Below are positions 20,111-32,109 of a DNA stretch of 64,000 nucleotides, piece by piece (position 1 is the first letter of the stretch; each line of letters begins with the position of its first letter). The notes below the pieces were generated by a model. The model ran no database searches and was not told the origin of the DNA. It was given only the letters and a program-made list of their open reading frames with translations. The stretch comes from Amblyomma americanum (lineage: Eukaryota; Arthropoda; Arachnida; Ixodida; Ixodidae). Location: positions 160,896,189-160,960,188 of the forward strand of contig NC_135500.1 in assembly GCF_052857255.1 (NCBI RefSeq). Direction: 5' to 3'. Position numbers and translations under genes: made by a program.

Positions 20111-21990
20111 TGAAAAGAAAGCTGTTCGGCGCTTTCTATGCCTCTGCAGTAGCTACCGGCGTTTTATAGAAAATTTCGTGGACCTCGCAGAACCGCTGAC
20201 TCGACTCATCCGGGATACCACAGCTTTTGTTTGGTCTCACGAGCAAGACGTGGCTTTCGACGAGCTCCGCCTACGTCTTCAAACGCCACCCGTTCTGGGC
20301 CATTTTGATGAGCAGGGCTACACTGAAATACACATCTTCGCCAGCAACATCGGCCTCGGCGCGGTTCTCGTGCAACGCCAGGATGGCGTTGAACGAGTGA
20401 TCACTTAGCCAGCCACGCTTTGTCGCGCGCAGAGATTAACTTTTCCACGACAGGAAAAGAATACCTCGCTATTATTTGGGCCGCTGCGAAATTTCGCCCC
20501 TATCTTTATGGTCGACCTTTTAAAGTGGTCATTGACCACCACTCCTTGGGTTGGTTGGCCAACCTGCGTGACCCGTCTGGACGCCTGGCGCGATGGAGTC
20601 TTCGCCGGCAGGAGCTTGACCTCACCATTGTCTATAAGTCCGGACATAAGCATGAAGACGCCGACACCCTCTCTCTTGCGCCTGTTGAACTCGCAACAAC
20701 CGACACGGACGACGACATCAGTTTCCTTGGGGATATCCATGCTTCTGATCTGTCAACCCAGCAGCGCGCCGATCCAAAGTTACTACCCCTCATACATTAT
20801 CTGGAAGGTCAGGCAGCCACCATTCCTAAATGTTTTTCTCGACACCTGTCGTCGTTTTCCCTGCTACGAGGCGCGCTCTATAAGAAGAACCCTGGTTCCA
20901 GTTCGCGAGCGTACCTCCTCGTCTTGCCGATAACACTTCAAGAAGAAATACTTTCTGCGTGCCACGATGAACGAACCTCTGACCATTTGGGATACTCTCG
21001 CATGTTTTCCGGAATACGCCAGCCGTTCTAATGGCCCAAACTTGCCACTGTTAAACGGCATGTGCAGAGCTGTCGTCAATGTCAGCGCCGTAAGGCCCCT
21101 GCCGCCAAGCCACCGGGGCTCCTCCACCCTATTGCGCCACCACGTGCCCCGTTCGATCAGGTCGGCATAGACCTTCTCGGCCCTTTTTCTTTGTCCTTGG
21201 GTTGCAACCGGTACATCATCATTGCCACAGACTGCCTCACTTGATACGTCGAGGCCAGAGCCTTACCTCGTGGGACAGCGTCCGAGGTTGCAGATTTCTT
21301 CTTGAATCAGATCGTACATCGACACGGCGCCCCGACCTACGTCATTACGACCGAGTGACCTCCTTCACTTCCCAGATGATGGCCGAAATTTTTCAGCTAA
21401 GTGGTACGAACGACCGTAAAGCTACTGCTTACCACTCGTAGGAAATAGGCTGACAGCGGCTTAATAAGACCATGGCGGACGTGGTGGCGATGCACGTCGA
21501 TGTGCAACACAGGACATGGGACATGGTCATACCGTACGTGACATTCGCCTATAACACAGCCGCTCAAGAGACGACCCGTTTCACACCGTTCCGCCTCCTC
21601 TATGGCAGGGAGGTTCAGACGATTCTCGACGCAATCCTCCCTTGCGCAACTGATGACCAACTTTCTGCTGACGCTAAGAAGTTTGCCCACGAAGCCGCGC
21701 AGACTCGTCAGCTAGCACGTATTCACATCACACAGCAACAAGATAACGACTCACGCCGATACAACCTCCGGCACCGACAAGTCTTCTACAATCCCTGCGT
21801 CCAGGTTTGGGTATGGATACCTGTTCGACGGCGAGGCTTGTCCGAAAAACTCATTTGCCGCTATTTCAGTCCTTAGAAAGTCTTGCGGCGCGTCAGCGAC
21901 GTTAATTACGAGGTACTACCCGACTCAGCACTTTCACAGCAGAGAAGCCGTCGACTACCTCGTCCAGAGATCGTCCATGTTCTACGCATG
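20104..21990 (+). pseudogene. Gypsy pol fragment: RT thumb, RNase H, integrase
   Basis: 20104-20400 gives the reverse transcriptase thumb (FLCLCSSYRRFIENFVDLAE, PLTRLI) and the start of RNase H. Its first catalytic aspartate motif, normally TDAS, reads FAS, so that residue is lost. 20420-20690 continues RNase H (NFSTTGKEYLAIIWAAAKFR, DHHSLGWLANLRDPSGRLAR, VYKSGHKHEDADTLS). The integrase zinc finger (CHDER..DHLG, then HVQSCRQCQRRK) spans about 20955-21090, split by a stop at 21028. The integrase core has VGIDLLGP (about 21160) and FAYNTAAQETTRFTPFRLLY (about 21545), but stops at about 21241, 21356 and 21440 break it and the segment after the second aspartate is disrupted. The C-terminal part ends near RMKPY (21990). 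Confidence 0.85.
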
Positions 21991-22097
21991 AAGCCGTATC
22001 TTGCACGGTGACCCCTAGATACTTCGAACCTTTCTTGTGTGCTTAGGTGTGCTTATGTGTGCTTGTGTTCGCGCGCTCTTCTGCAAGCGTTTTTTTT

Positions 22098-22247
22098 AAG
22101 AGGGGAGGAATTTCAGGTGGCGCTGAGGCAAAAATACGTTGACGTTGGTGGCGCGCGGATTGAAGGACATTGCCGTCTCTCCCACCAAATGACGTGCTGC
22201 TGAGCCCTCTCTTGCCGGGTCTCTGTCTTGTCACCAACACCGTGACA
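22098..22247 (+). repeat. Polypurine tract and 3' LTR of the Gypsy element
   Basis: AAGAGGGGAGGAAT (22098-22111) is the purine-rich primer site for second-strand synthesis and abuts the 136-bp 3' LTR (22112-22247). The LTR starts TTCAGGTGGCGCTGA and ends CACCGTGACA. It lacks one C and a few other bases relative to the 5' LTR. Confidence 0.82.
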
Positions 22248-22350
22248 ATATTATAAAGAACCCCAGGCGGTTCAAATTTCCGGAGCCCTTAACTACGGCG
22301 TCCCTCATAGCATGAGCCACTTTGGGACGTTTAACTCCGCCTAAACCAAA
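22248..22350 (+). mobile_element. tRNA-derived SINE (Ruka-like), right half
   Basis: After the ATAT duplication the SINE resumes: AAAGAACCCCAGGCGGTTCA, then TTTCCGGAGCCC, ACGGCGTCCCTCATA and TTTGGGACGTTTAA, the usual 3' end of this tick SINE type, followed by an A-rich tail. Orientation and order match the left half at 19443-19582. Confidence 0.8.
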
Positions 22351-25300
22351 AAGCAAAAAATTCTTAAAAACAAAGAGGGCATAATCGAAAGGCTTATATA
22401 AGCAAGACATTGCATGCCTCACGTGTACCCTGCTACGCTGTGTGGCAAGCTGTAATAGAGAAGGAAAGTATCTGCAATTATTTAAATATATTCCGTCTAT
22501 TTTGATTCCAATCTTCTTAACTTCGTTTTTGTTTTGCCAAATTCTTCAATTTTTGATTTTTAAATGTTTAGATAAGTCTGGATAACTTTCTCTTCTGTTT
22601 CGATCTGCACCAAATCCTGGCCTATCCCTCAACGTCGGTATGTGCCATTGCTTCAGAGGCAACAAGAACAACATCATGCTCTCTGGTCTGTGTGGGTGCG
22701 CTGGATAGAATGAGAGATTCCGCATTACTAATAGATAATAATAATAGAATAGCTCTTCTCTCTCCGTAGGGTAAAGCAACAATTGACTTTATTACGCGCT
22801 CGCACCAGTTGACCTTTCTCCTAATCGGCCCGTCCGGAAATAGCTCAGATGGACTCGGACTGTAGAGATATCGATCTTAGCGCTGTTAGACGAGCAACAA
22901 TGAGCCCAAAGAAATTGTAGCTGCTCTGAATTGAAGGACGCATTCGCCAAAGCCAACACCTAGAGCTGCAGTAAACATTTGTTTTTTTTTTTTCGTCCGC
23001 ACAGCAAGGCTTAGATTTAAAAATTTTAATTTGTATAATTTCTTAAGTAACAAGTGCAGCCTGCACAGAAACTGAGAATTTCGCTCCATTCCTTATTGAC
23101 GACTTGAACAATCTTTTTAAGCACAACACTCCTTGGTGTGATGATCCGCCTGTTTGCCGCTCGATGCAAAAGCGCAGTTCCTATCGACAAGTCTAAGACA
23201 AATACTTCGCAGTGACCGTTACAAATATGCCTTATTTTACCTTAATTTACCTAGATATCCCATTAGTCTGCAGATATTTTAACGCGTGGGCAAGTGTTGT
23301 CTCTTTCGCAATTAAGCTGTGGTTGTGCAATGGCGTTGTTGCGCAAATGGTTCAATGTAAAGCAGGTGTTTTAATAGCTCGTGCCAAAGGGCGTGCTGAG
23401 ATATTTAATAGAGAACACGCAGCGCCCGTCGTGAGCGTACAAATACTTTCACAGCATATTAGCATTACGCAGTATGTTTCAGGCTCTCCTGGATGTTACC
23501 TCGGGCCACTGTTCTCTTCAGGCTAACCACAACAAAAAAGCCAACTTGAACTTCAATGAGTTCTACGGTAGAGCATTTGTTTTCTATGTTATGCTTCTTG
23601 CAGTCGTTTTATTCATTTTATGCCAACTTGCCTGCGTCGCCTGTTCTTTTCGTCAGTGCTTTCTCATACAGTTCAGAATAATGAGTACACTGTATGGGCA
23701 CAGACTTGAAAGCAGAAGATAAAAATACTAATTGCGAACACATGTGACGCGCTCTCCACAGATTCGTGGCTGGTCACCTGCCTTCATGTGCAGTACTACT
23801 GGTGCAGTCGGCACTAAACTCCACTTGCCGATAAGAAAGATTTCAATTTCCTGGCTCGCTATCATGTCCATCTTCGCGAAGAGGGCCGTCTTAAATAGCT
23901 GCGAAAAAAAGGAAAACCACTGCTGCACTGAAGCGGTAAAATATATAAGCGTGAATGCGGCTTTTTGCCTGTGGTGCCAACGGTGCATGAAACTGTGCGT
24001 TGTTGAAGGGAGCTGTTCCTAACTGAACCATTCATACGTGGCTCCTGCCGCTTGTTCCGCGTCCTTTTAAACGGCACTGTAGGCAGAACAATCGCGTAGC
24101 GGACAGGCAACTGCTCTTAGCTGATTACAACGGAGCGTTCTGCATATGCGTATTTCAGTGCTCACCGTTTTGGTGAGCTGAGAAGAACGTAGAGGCGTTC
24201 TGCTAAAACAAAGTTAATTGTTCAAATGAGCTGAGAAATATGATCAGTTATTTTAAGAGCGGGAGTAACTTCCGTTGTCAGTGATACTAGTGTTACGGTG
24301 AAGAAATAAAACTTCGCTTGAGCATAAATAGCATACAGCAGTGGCTAAGCGTAAACTAGCTGTCAACTATAAAGCACTTACTCCTGTCACTTTATAGAGA
24401 GTCAAAAGGTAGCCTCTATGCACACTCGGCAAGAAAGTTTCCGGGATGCGGGTTTGCGAACACAAGTTATTTCTGCGCGGTGATCTAGAGAAGTAGAACG
24501 TCCTCACAGGCTAGTTGGTTCATTTGGATGAATGATAGGCCGGCGCGAATGATACAAGCACAATAGTGTTCTTTTCGTTATGTATGTCCCTGCCTTTCCT
24601 GAACTGCACAGTTCTACCTGTTATGTAAAGGAGGATAATCAACACCATATATGCCTTAAGGTACAAATCTGCACTATGCTCTAGGACGAATACGGACTGA
24701 CTGGCTGACGAGGAAATAGAAAAACAAATTTTTATCACGAATTTGCATCCCGCAATTTTTCCTTTCTCACTGTACAGCGTAATATGATAACGAGACTACG
24801 CAGCTGCGGTACTCTCTAGGGAGTGCGGAAGTTGAGACGCAAAAAATACAAGAAGAACCCCACGTCCTTTGAAAAAAGGTGAATTATGGGGTAAAAAAGT
24901 GGTCATTTAGTTCACATTGGAGGCAAAAGGCAGCTTATGGGCCTTTAGTCTGAGGGGATGCCCAGATTACTTGGCGCAATTCAACTGCGCCGTATAGGAC
25001 TGGACGAATGGCAGAATGAAAGAAAAAAAATGCAGTTGGAACACATAGACGATCAATCAGTTTGCCGCTCCGATCAGTCTTTTGCGTTTGAACGGCATCC
25101 CATTTAGTTTCCGACCGCAGTCCCACAGACGAGGCGCAAGTTTTGTCAATTCCCGCACGTTTGCGGTTAGTCACTGAAGCACAGAAACTAAAATAGAAGT
25201 ACCAACAAGCGCAAGAAGAATGGCATCGAACTGCTCTCAAAGCAAAAATGACCTAAAACCAGGAGACAGCAACGCATTCGGTTGCTACATGCGTTGACCC

Positions 25301-28300
25301 GCAGAAGCCGACGGGGACTCAGGGAGGCAGGTCACGCCTGGTAGCTTAGCGTTTACTGTCAGCGACCAAAGACGGATAGCGCGCTAATACATCGATTTCC
25401 TATGGCCAGGTAATGTTCAGGGAGCAGTAAATGGTCATGCCGCCAAGGCTAAAAGGGAAACACGACGTGCCGAGCGGAGCGCAATGCTGGCGATGCACTG
25501 TCTAGTAGAATGACAACATTCATTATTGGTAGTACGTGACACGAGTGACAAGCCTCCTTTGGGTTTAGATGAACTTGCTTCAGGGCGAATAACTCCGCCC
25601 AGCTTCACCGCCGACGGTGCATGTGACAGTATTATGAGCATATATAAAAACAAGGTAGAAGCGCTAACTGATGAATGTGAAAATGCTCGCCACTTACACC
25701 AGTGGTTACTAATTTCTAGAGTGCTAAGTGCTTCTCCGCATCGCGGTTTCGTCTTGAAAAGAGGACTGTTCTCGGGCTGAACAGTGCACCGGATATCTTA
25801 CAGTGGGAAGGAAACGGAGGAACAAACCCCTTTTTGTGACCCTCTCTGTTACAATCCCAAGCAATCATTATTGAAGGTTATGTTTACAGTAAAATGATGC
25901 TTTAAAAAGCGTAGCAGAGATTGCATTCCTAGATCTGTGAAGCATGGTTCAGCTGCAATGCACCGGTTCGCCGGGCGCAGCAAGCAGCAAACAGGCGCGG
26001 CTGATTGAGCAACAGTCAACATATGAGATGCGGCGACATCCGAGAACAACAGAGACGACCAGGAAAAAGTGTTTAAGAGCTCTGTAAAACTTATTTTCCA
26101 GCAAAACTTCAGCCGCTAACTGTGGTTAATTTTACGCCTTCTGCATATAGTTCACAACATTGCCATAATTAGCCGCTGCTTTTAATCGTTCTTTTTTTTC
26201 CGCCCTTGAAATACTAAAGATTTCTGCGCTATCGGCAGAGAAAAGAATTTGCTCCACATTTAGTTGCAAGGGAGGTTCTTTATTAGATCGAAAAACTTTT
26301 TCCTGCCGACTTCATAACAACCTAAATTCTCTGCTGCACTCCGCCCGAAAGCAAACACTGAGGAATGTGCCCAAGATTTCGGAAGACAGGAAACTCAAAG
26401 GCAAGTGGCATGTCCTTTACACTTGATTCATGAAGCTTCAATTGAGGCATACTGTCTGACATGCCTTGTTTCCATAAAGTGAAATTCATGACAACACCGC
26501 TGAAGGAGCATAGTGGTTAGAAGAAGATCCGGCGTAAGCGGCGGCGTCGCATGCATATGACGGGAGGTTGAGCTATGCTTGGGCTGCCAGCACGCGCTTC
26601 AATATTATTAGCGCCTTTTCAATATCGCAGATAGTTATTTATATATTTCAACGGTCTAACACAAGTATAAACATGGATTATAGAAAGTTTTTTTACGTGG
26701 GCTTCGATGAACAAAGTATTATCTCTGAAAATTGCCGCTCCTCTGTATGTAGTACGAATTTCTTAAGAAAAAAAGTAAATTGCTTTTTTTACCTAAAACT
26801 GCTTTGCACCCGGGCGAAGGTCCAAGCTCCCTTTACCACATTACATTTCAATGGGCTCGCAAATTGATTTGCGGATAGGCGATCAATCGCGTGACATTGA
26901 AAACGAAGTGAACAGCGGCAGTAACAGAAAGGAAAAGGATGAAAGACGTTTCAAAGCCTGAACTCGATGCTGTCATATCCAAATACCACGTCATGTCCTA
27001 AACAAACATTTTGAATATTAGAACATTGTAAGGGACTGTTAAGTAAATATTGAAGGAAATGGTCCACTCTTCCAATGCATTGCAAAATCTTCCTTTCAAA
27101 AATTTCCCATCACTCGCATTTAGCAGTTCAGAACCATACAGAAAAAATGTTGAATGTTTCGAACGTTAGAAAAAGCGTTAGTAGCAAAAAAAAGAAGGCA
27201 GTCTGCCGACCGGAGATATCAGGTTATATTGATTGTTAACAGCGAAATCTTTCAATGTAGAAAAAAAAATTGCGTTGATAAGCTCTTTCCAGTTGGAAAG
27301 GGCTTATTTCTATAATTTCTAGGTACGCGAGGAGTCAACTCAATTATCTAAATCACAACAAAAAAAAAAGTTTCGCTGCCGGTCAGATTCAACGTACTCT
27401 CCGCTTTACCTCTTAAGATAGCCGGCGAGGGGAGCATAGGTGTGAAGAAGTGAAAGGTGGATAGCAGGCGTCTTGAACGCGGATACGGCACAAGGTGTGT
27501 CCTCACATTTTCTGTGTAGCACGTGTTAAAAGGCAGAATCCGAAACATCGGCTCTCAAGTTCTCTACACTGTTCACTTTTTCCTATCGTTAAAAACACAC
27601 AAAAAACGCAACAACTTATCCTTTACTCTTTCCATACAATGCTCCTACTCGATTATACTCACTGATAGTACCCAATACGGCTCTCGTAATTGAGCTTGCC
27701 CCAGCAAGATCGCGTTAGAAAGTTTCAATAAAAATATCTAACGTAACAATAGAGAATTAGCTGCAACTTCGAAAGTACAGTAATGGTTTGCTAGAGTTTG
27801 TGGCACCACTTGTTGAGCTTGAAGGGTTTGCTGCCCTGTATTCTTTATTCTTTGGTATTTTTCTATTTGGCTCTGTCTTATCAATGTGGGCTTGGTTCAC
27901 CGGCAAGAACCATACTGGTCTAAAAGTACCGTCGCATTCTTAAGGCAGACTGCTGGGGTGACTCTTCTTTTTACCTTCGGAAGTTGCTGCGTTCGAAGAG
28001 AATGATGCTATTGCCATGGCTTTTAGTGAAGGAATTTTATATTCATATTTGATTCTCCTTGTGCTATGCCATTAAAACCACACTAACATTTTTTAATGTT
28101 TAAAATGCAAAAAAGAGAACGGAACGTCACATATTTTGCAAACACTGCAAAAAACTTGATCAGCGCTCGTAACTGCACGAGAAAATTGTGGGAAAACCGG
28201 AGAAGCAGCGGTGACGTCGTAGCCAAGTTCCATTCCTCCAAATATTCATGGAGCTTGCTGTTCACGATTGTTTGTTTCTTTACCCTAAATTCTGCAGGTA

Positions 28301-29980
28301 TCAGGATTTTTAGTTCTTGAACCTGTCTTCCACCATGAATCAATTGCACGAGGCCGGAGGGACAAACACAAACGTAAAAACGTAAAGAGGAAGGCTTGAT
28401 CAAGATCGTGATATGAGCTCAGTGCTTCAATTAGGTGACGATAGCTGCATAAAAATAGAAAATTAGGCTTACAGAAAAGGGGCAGCGTTAATTTCCCGCA
28501 TTAATCCTCTCTTTCAGGGCATTCTCGAGAAGCTTTATGGTAGCTGACGGCCAACAAGAGCACCATGAGCGCTGCCTTACTGCCGGCAACGTAGAACGCA
28601 TGCACGTTTCTCTATACAATGCCATTCTTTTCGAATTGATCGCTTGTTTTCGACGTGTTTACATACGTGCCGCTTACTCAAGCACGTGAAAAATTTCTGC
28701 TTTTGTAACTTCACTAACTCTCCTACCATATCTCCTCGAAAGTCGAGGATGGCAATCTCGTTTTCTAAGACGCAAATTTTTTGTGATGTGAGGCACAATT
28801 TTGTTACGGTAATTGTTTTTTTTTTGCCCTGCGTTTATTTCGAACATGCACCCGTGCTTGCGCTCGAAAGACCAGACGACAGCGTTGTGGGTGAAATCAA
28901 GTTAGCGATGCAAAGCACCTCTTTTGTTTATCAGCTTTGGGCATTAGCGACGCGCTAATCAATAACGAAGCAAAAAGAAAGTGTTCCATAAAAAAAGAAA
29001 CCTTTTACTTTCCGAGAAAACGTCGAATGGAATGAAAAGAAACTTTTTATCAATACACAATAAATGAAAGCACGAGCGTGAGTCTTGTTTTTCCTCTGCA
29101 TAACATACAGTCTTAACTAACCATTTTTTTTGCATTAGCAAACTTACTTTCTCTATAGTTACCTTTGAGAGTTTTTTAACCATAGGGAGCCTAAAGCTCC
29201 CACTTTAAAATAGGGCGCATTGAAACCGAAACATTGAGACAAATTCTGTAACCAGCGATTTCAGGTGGAAGCCTTTAATAAGCGCAGTCTTCTGTTCTTC
29301 CATCACGCCCTAACTCGTGTATACGATGGGAAGTTCAGCATTCTCTGCTGTAACAAAAAAGTCTTCATTGCCGCTTGAGTCCCTTGATATAAAAGACCTG
29401 GGATACAATCTTTCGCAAAAGGTAATTTCTCAAGAAAGCAGATTTGGTGCCTAAACTCTTAATCTCGATTCCACATAAACACCATTGTTTCCACTTAAGT
29501 TCCACTTAAATCTGTTCCCGTATTTCATTTAAAACGAGACTGTTTTCAAGTTGCTGTATGTGGAATGACAACTTCAGTCGCATCTTATTTGCGCTTTTTA
29601 ACTGGAACCAGCCGAATTTAAGTGGAACAGTCGCGTTTTAAGACTTTTTCGCGTTGCACTTAATGCAAACCTGTTCAAGTAAAACCTCGTGGGATTCTCG
29701 ATAAAATTATAGTCACTGTAGTACTAAAAAAATTGACTTCCATCTTATAGCGCTCTGCACATATTCTATTCATAACTTGCTCCTACAGGACATTTCGACT
29801 TCTCCTGTTACTGGCTTGGCATATAGCAAACAATTAATGTGCGATTTGGTGAGCTTGCAAGATACTGTGTGCGAATCTGCGCTATTGCAAAGTATATAAA
29901 ACAACGTATCACACAGCTCTTTATTGTTTTTTTTCCTTCTACTTATTTATTGCATAAGGACTTGTGTCTGAGCTAGTTGG
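22351..29980. other. Long gene-poor interval, nothing recognised
   Basis: About 7.6 kb of AT-rich DNA. I find no recognisable protein domain, intact tRNA, or clear transposon. The longest open frames here (23212-23526, 23732-24022, 24935-25240, 26568-26867) lack domains, and some overlap open frames on the other strand. Old, unrecognisable repeats probably fill it. Confidence 0.5.
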
Positions 29981-29989
29981 TGTGACATA

Positions 29990-30440
29990 TTGGAGACCGA
30001 CAGCCAACAAACGGACGAGAACTAAAAAGAGAAGTTTTTGGAAGAAGTGGCGATTGAAAATCACTAGGATTCCTGCATTAGTGCTGCGTTCCTCGCATTG
30101 ACCGATAAAGAATTTTTATCTTAAACACTTTTATCGCTTTTAAATACCATGGCTCTTAACCTTTTAGCTTACTTCCGGCGTGCCCCTTTACACCCCCCCT
30201 CCCTGTTCTTGTTTTTATTGTTTGCATTTTTTTCACTTTTAGGGTTTTTTTCCCTGTTGACGTCATTACTTCTGTTCGCCCGCCATTGCGCAGCACACCT
30301 TCCCCTGTTTTACCCGCTCCCCCTCATTTCGCTATATATGTGCTTGTTCGCTTGAATAAAAGCCTAGTTATTGGTCAGCCTCGTGTGTGTGTGTGTGTTC
30401 CTTCTTGCGCGGCGTCCGTTTGTTGGTTGTCGGTCTCCAA
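29990..30440. mobile_element. MITE-like element with 28-bp terminal inverted repeats
   Basis: TTGGAGACCGACAGCCAACA... at 29990-30017 reappears inverted at 30413-30440 (...TGTTGGTTGTCGGTCTCCAA) with one mismatch in 28. The 395 bp between hold no transposase. They contain pyrimidine-rich DNA, TATATA, an AATAAA (about 30355) and a GT run (30384-30398). A non-autonomous DNA transposon is the simplest reading. The internal TATA/AATAAA layout is also like an LTR fragment. Confidence 0.6.
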
Positions 30441-30904
30441 CAAGGTATGGGTTGTTCGCCTCATTTTCTAATCTCGTGCAATATTGTCTTTGATGTCTCG
30501 CAGTGCCTGGGTGGCAAATTTTATGACAAGCATTTTATAATTACTCTTTTTTGGATGCAGAACAGCGCAGATATATATAGCGTAGTTCTTTTTTGCTTTT
30601 GTCTCCCTTTAATGTCCTCCTGTGCCGTTTCCTTACGCCGTGATCCGAACCACAAAAAGGGAATTAAAATTTATCTGAACAGAAATAACGTAATGTTTAA
30701 CAGTCTGGGAAGGAAATTATTAGGGGGTCTCTAAAATTCACCGCTGGGGTATATCGCGACAGAGTTGATGAATATTTGCAACATTTTTGTTAATTAATCA
30801 CTGCTTGTAATTTCACAGACTGATTGGAATGCATATGCAGGCATACTAGAACACGTGATACACCACATGACAAGCAAGGCCTGCTTTTAGCCAAGTCCAA
30901 CTAA

Positions 30905-30975
30905 CGTGACTTAGTAGCCTAGGAGTCGCACATCCGACTCTAATCACACGGGTTATTAGTTTGATTTCGAACTAA
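30905..30975 (+). repeat. Possible degenerate tRNA-like (SINE) sequence
   Basis: TAGCCTAGGAG, a CATCCGACTCTAATCACACG arm and AGTTTGATTTCG are spaced like an A box, anticodon arm and degenerate B box. It cannot fold into a proper tRNA as read. Low confidence. Confidence 0.25.
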
Positions 30976-31763
30976 TTACCCTATTTATTCAGAGTAAATA
31001 ATTCGCTTACATCCTTACATGTCATAAAGGCGTTTCCGCTATGCTAAGGCCTCAGTCACATTTTTGAGTTTTAATCATTTTCATTCCATGGCTGAACGTG
31101 TGACTGCACAACGCGCTCGACCAATCCTGAATTAGTGCGACAAGGACACTTTTCCTTCGAACGTCCGCTTAACGCTCTAGTGGTAAAACAGCTTACAACA
31201 GACAGCGATACATTGGAAGAAGTAATAGAGTGCATCAAGCGGTTGCCGAAGATCTGGATCGTGAGTGAAACTGGGTAAGGTGCACTAGGGAGATGCACTG
31301 AAGTCGATAGTTGCATTACAATACCGCTCGACAGAGAAGCATGAAATAGTTTCCCCTCGCCACGGCTCAGCTGTGGAACAGAAAGTTGAGCATGAAGAGT
31401 TGAAATTATACTCCTTCCAGCGCATCTGGACATGAAAAGGAAAAAAGGTATTACTAAGAGGAAGAGGAACCGAAAGCCCTTCCGAGAAAAGGCAATATCA
31501 AGCGCTAGCGGTGACGGCCACAGGCGACTGTGTTTGCGAATAAGGTTGCAACGAATAATCACACTAAACTGCTATTATAGCGCCGGGGCCCTTCAGAGAG
31601 CCCATTTCTGAGCCGAACGAAGCCGTTTGGCTGCAGAGAGCGCAACAATAAAGTTTCTGCGGTTTTTCTGCTCAGGGAGCGCTGCTTAAATCTGACGTCA
31701 ACGTCATGAGAAGCGGCAAAGGGCGTCACTCGAGCAGCACGCTTGATCAACGGCGACGACACC

Positions 31764-32103
31764 ATGAATGACGCTGCACTTGGATCTACGTCGGCACCGC
31801 CAGCGCCGCCAGACTATCCAGGCTTGAAAACGGGATTATCGCCTCAGCTTTCGATTGAAACGTCGTCGGTCACCACCACTGGCTCCGGGGCAGCCAACGC
31901 AACTGTCTCTCTTAGCGACAGCCAAAGCAGTTGTGAAGTGCCCCGCTGAAAATACCTTTCATAAAATGGGGCACGGAGGCCATAATACAATGGAAATTTG
32001 ATGCCGTGAATGAGATGAGAACGGCTTACAAGCACTGCGTCAGATTTGCGTCACCACAGCCCGAAGCCTGCGGACAGCCTCAAGTTCATGGCACCCTGCC
32101 TAG
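31764..32103 (+). CDS. Possible first coding exon or gene fragment, unrecognised, with one frameshift
   Basis: From ATG 31764 (context ACACCATGA) a 61-codon frame reads MNDAALGSTSAPPAPPDYPG and a serine/threonine-rich stretch to TGA 31947. One base out of frame, at about 31943, an open frame continues as LKIPFIKWGTEAIIQWKFDA, VNEMRTAYKHCVRFA, to a strong donor CTAG|GTAAGT at 32104. Both parts are GC-richer than their surroundings. I do not recognise the family. It could be a frameshifted pseudo-exon, a retroelement ORF start, or a real gene with the frame break in this sequence only. Confidence 0.35.
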
Positions 32104-32109
32104 GTAAGT

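Larger units (their letters stand above)
19583..22247 (+). mobile_element. Degenerate, internally deleted Ty3/Gypsy LTR retrotransposon
   Basis: A 2.66-kb element with near-identical LTRs at 19583-19727 and 22112-22247, flanked by the 4-bp target duplication ATAT (19579-19582 and 22248-22251). Contents in order: a gag N-terminal scrap, an abrupt join to the reverse transcriptase thumb and RNase H, the integrase zinc finger, catalytic core and C-terminal part, a polypurine tract and the 3' LTR. An intact relative would be about 5 kb, so most of gag, the protease and most of the reverse transcriptase are missing. Stops and frameshifts interrupt the rest. It sits inside a SINE. Confidence 0.9.

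Noticed and set aside
26505..26575. tRNA-like run with AGTGGTTAGA and a GC-rich stem
   Set aside because: No B box and no cloverleaf as read.
31071..31562. 163-codon minus-strand open frame
   Set aside because: No domain, uneven composition and no splice or promoter signals. The length is possible by chance in 64 kb.
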